From positions 1 through 22,952 of the forward strand of contig JAEOTL010000286.1 of the NCBI GenBank assembly GCA_016839845.1: a stretch of 22,952 bases of DNA. Direction: 5' to 3'. The DNA comes from Promethearchaeota archaeon. GTDB lineage: Archaea; Asgardarchaeota; Lokiarchaeia; Sigynarchaeales; SOKP01. The notes under the pieces were generated by a model that saw nothing but the letters and a program-made list of their open reading frames with translations, searched no databases and was not told the DNA's origin. Made by a program: the position numbers and the translations under genes. This document shows positions 21,313 through 22,952 of this stretch, one piece after another; positions within the stretch are counted from its first letter, which is position 1, and each line of letters begins with the position of its first letter.

Positions 21313-22952
21313 TTACATTTTATGCGATTCTCTTGCGATAATTTCGTCTTGTAATTCTTTCCCGATCGCAGTAAAGTAAGCATTATAGCCTGTAACTCTC
21401 ACAAGGAGATTCTGATAAGTTTCAGGATGATTTTGTGCATCTCGTAGCATATCTGCATCTAACAAATTAATTTGTAGGCATGTACCTCCATTTTCAATAT
21501 AACTCTTTAAGTACGCTTTAAACTTTTCCCGATGTTCAGAATCTTTAAGAATACTAGGATTAAATGTAATAGTATGACTTGCACCATTTGGTAGATAATT
21601 GATATATTTGCCTTCAGGAGTTTTACCTCCTAACGAGACACCAACGGAATTAGTAACTGCTGTTGGGCCCTTCGTATCAACCCCATTAGTAGGGCATATT
21701 GCATTTGAGAGATAAGTTCCTCTATTTCTACCATCTGGAGTTGCGGGAGTAAAGCTAGCTGCGGAACCCGCCCAGTAATTCCAAGAAAGCATACCTGGTC
21801 GATATTGAAACCCGGTCGTAGTTTTATAATTCCACGTCTCATCTGCCCAATTTTGCATGACTTGTCTAGCGATTTCATCAGCTTCATCATCATCATTCCC
21901 ATATTTAGGAGCTTTGTTTTTTAATAGAGTTTGCATAATACTATATTTTTCTCCTTTAAAATCATAGATAAGTGCTTCTTTAATTTCAGTAATCGTATAT
22001 TTCTTAGTATCGTATACGAAATGTTTAATTGCTAAGAGTGAATCTACTGTAGTTGCAAATGCAACTCCTTCCACCGTTACAAAAGCTAATTCAGGGCCAC
22101 CATTTCTCACATCTAAACCCTTTTCTATGCATCCTCGAACGATACTTGATACATATGGAGTTGGTAAAAATTCCGATCTTAGTTCTTCAGTCTTATTATA
22201 TACTTTTGCTAAATAATCAAGCGTAAATTTTAATTGTGTCATCCAGGCATTCCAAAATTCTTCCCAAGTTTCGAACTTTTCTGGATCGCCTGTTTTTGGG
22301 CCGAAACGCTCATTTTCTTTATTCCAAGGTTTTACGACATTGCCAGGCATGTTTCTACCATTCCATAGGGTAAGCTCTATACTTTTTGCTAAATTTGGGT
22401 TTAAGTTTACTGTTCCACTTCTATCATTCCCTTGCATAGTATTCTCCAAACAACCAACACAAGCATAATCCCATGCTTCTGTTTCAGGTATCCCTTCTAA
22501 AACCATTCCTGCGATGCTTCTTTCATCGAAATTGATTAAAAAGGGGGCACCTTGAGATCTAGAAACTATATCCACAACAATATTAAGTAGCTTTTCTGGT
22601 GAATTGCGATGCAAGCGCACATTAGGTTTTGGTTCTAATATTGGAGACCATTCATCAATCACTTCTAGAATTGTGTAAGTTAACTCATTAGTGAGATCCT
22701 CTCCATTAGGGCCACATCCCGCAAGTGTCATAAGCTGTCCAAATGCGCTCGTGATACCTTGCTTTCCTACTTTAACCATAGCATCGTATGCTGTATTAGA
22801 ATGAAACCAAAATGAGCCTAAAATATCCTTGGCAAATTCTTTAGTGATTGTCTTATTATCAATCACATCTTTTTTAAATAGCTCCCATAAATGTTGGTCA
22901 GTTCGACCAAACGAGGTTCCTGCCCCAGGATAGGATTCTTCTGCTAATATTA
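21313..22952 (-). CDS. Glycyl radical enzyme (pyruvate formate-lyase-like), 5' end outside the window
   Basis: About 546 residues of the C-terminal two-thirds of a glycyl radical enzyme are present; the frame stays open to the right edge, so the gene is longer. Counting from the GTG at 22866, the thiyl-radical cysteine is C139 in VGCLEN, with E141 two residues on. The glycyl radical site is RVTGYNAY with G493, 24 residues from the C-terminus. The GCxE pattern differs from the CC pair of true pyruvate formate-lyase. It is typical of the diol/glycerol dehydratase, choline lyase and arylacetate decarboxylase types. Further upstream residues (GRTDQHLWELFKKD) match the family. The substrate is unknown. 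The activase, normally a radical SAM protein, is not in the window. Confidence 0.95.
   Translation of the reverse strand, partial: ILAEESYPGAGTSFGRTDQHLWELFKKDVIDNKTITKEFAKDILGSFWFHSNTAYDAMVKVGKQGITSAFGQLMTLAGCGPNGEDLTNELTYTILEVIDEWSPILEPKPNVRLHRNSPEKLLNIVVDIVSRSQGAPFLINFDERSIAGMVLEGIPETEAWDYACVGCLENTMQGNDRSGTVNLNPNLAKSIELTLWNGRNMPGNVVKPWNKENERFGPKTGDPEKFETWEEFWNAWMTQLKFTLDYLAKVYNKTEELRSEFLPTPYVSSIVRGCIEKGLDVRNGGPELAFVTVEGVAFATTVDSLLAIKHFVYDTKKYTITEIKEALIYDFKGEKYSIMQTLLKNKAPKYGNDDDEADEIARQVMQNWADETWNYKTTTGFQYRPGMLSWNYWAGSAASFTPATPDGRNRGTYLSNAICPTNGVDTKGPTAVTNSVGVSLGGKTPEGKYINYLPNGASHTITFNPSILKDSEHREKFKAYLKSYIENGGTCLQINLLDADMLRDAQNHPETYQNLLVRVTGYNAYFTAIGKELQDEIIARESHKM

Noticed and set aside
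20400..22952. Naming the glycyl radical enzyme pyruvate formate-lyase
   Set aside because: The active-site loop is GCLE without the adjacent cysteine pair of PFL.

Overview
The window looks like a chromosomal segment from an AT-rich archaeon, most likely an Asgard archaeon of the Lokiarchaeia type. Archaeal markers seen in the sequence are RNA polymerase subunit Rpo6 (RpoK), a Hef-type helicase/nuclease, a DUF1922-like zinc ribbon, TldD/TldE, a tRNA gene with an insertion in its D-loop and no encoded CCA, and TATA-like boxes about 25-30 nt before many start codons with almost no Shine-Dalgarno sites. The Asgard placement is inference. It rests on a Ras/Rab-like small GTPase ending in a zinc ribbon, an SDS22-like leucine-rich-repeat protein, a PARP-type zinc-finger gene, and several interdomain-looking genes (a Bacteroidota-type PurM, a type-B carboxylesterase, a glycyl radical enzyme).

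Layout, left to right. (1) 138-3649, minus strand: a purine operon purB-purM-pfkB with gaps of about 10 nt; the PfkB kinase may be a nucleoside kinase. A small zinc-ribbon gene diverges from it at 3802. (2) 4128-6950, plus strand: tldD and tldE, directly abutting. (3) 6947-8504, minus: a UDP-sugar SDR enzyme overlapping a single-pass surface protein with a DUF1616-like ectodomain rich in N-glycosylation sequons. (4) 8635-9219, minus: the zinc-ribbon GTPase. (5) 9346-11661, minus: hef. (6) 11849-11951, plus: tRNA-Val(CAC) interrupted in the D-loop, followed by rpo6. (7) 12416-14924: a lysine-rich winged-helix-like protein, a GNAT acetyltransferase, and the HEAT/LRR protein. (8) 15039-17390, plus: a GNAT-TPR protein and an ANT(6)-like nucleotidyltransferase; the promoter and first codons of the second are duplicated, in decayed form, ahead of the first. 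(9) 17422-19158, minus: a type-B carboxylesterase. (10) 19404-19661, plus: a small PARP-type zinc-finger gene whose frame is offset by one base from its only well-placed ATG. (11) 19765-20214, minus: a zinc-ribbon membrane protein. (12) 20400-22952, minus: a glycyl radical enzyme, cut by the right edge, and a split-barrel flavoprotein-like partner.

No CRISPR array, insertion sequence, integrase or phage gene was seen. I found no single large undescribed system. The most notable items are the D-loop tRNA intron, the PARP-type zinc-finger gene with the broken start, the GTPase with an altered G4 motif and zinc ribbon, the decayed duplicate of the nucleotidyltransferase 5' end, and the glycyl radical enzyme/flavoprotein pair. 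No intergenic gap exceeds 300 bases; the longest, 19159-19403, holds only promoter-like AT-rich sequence.
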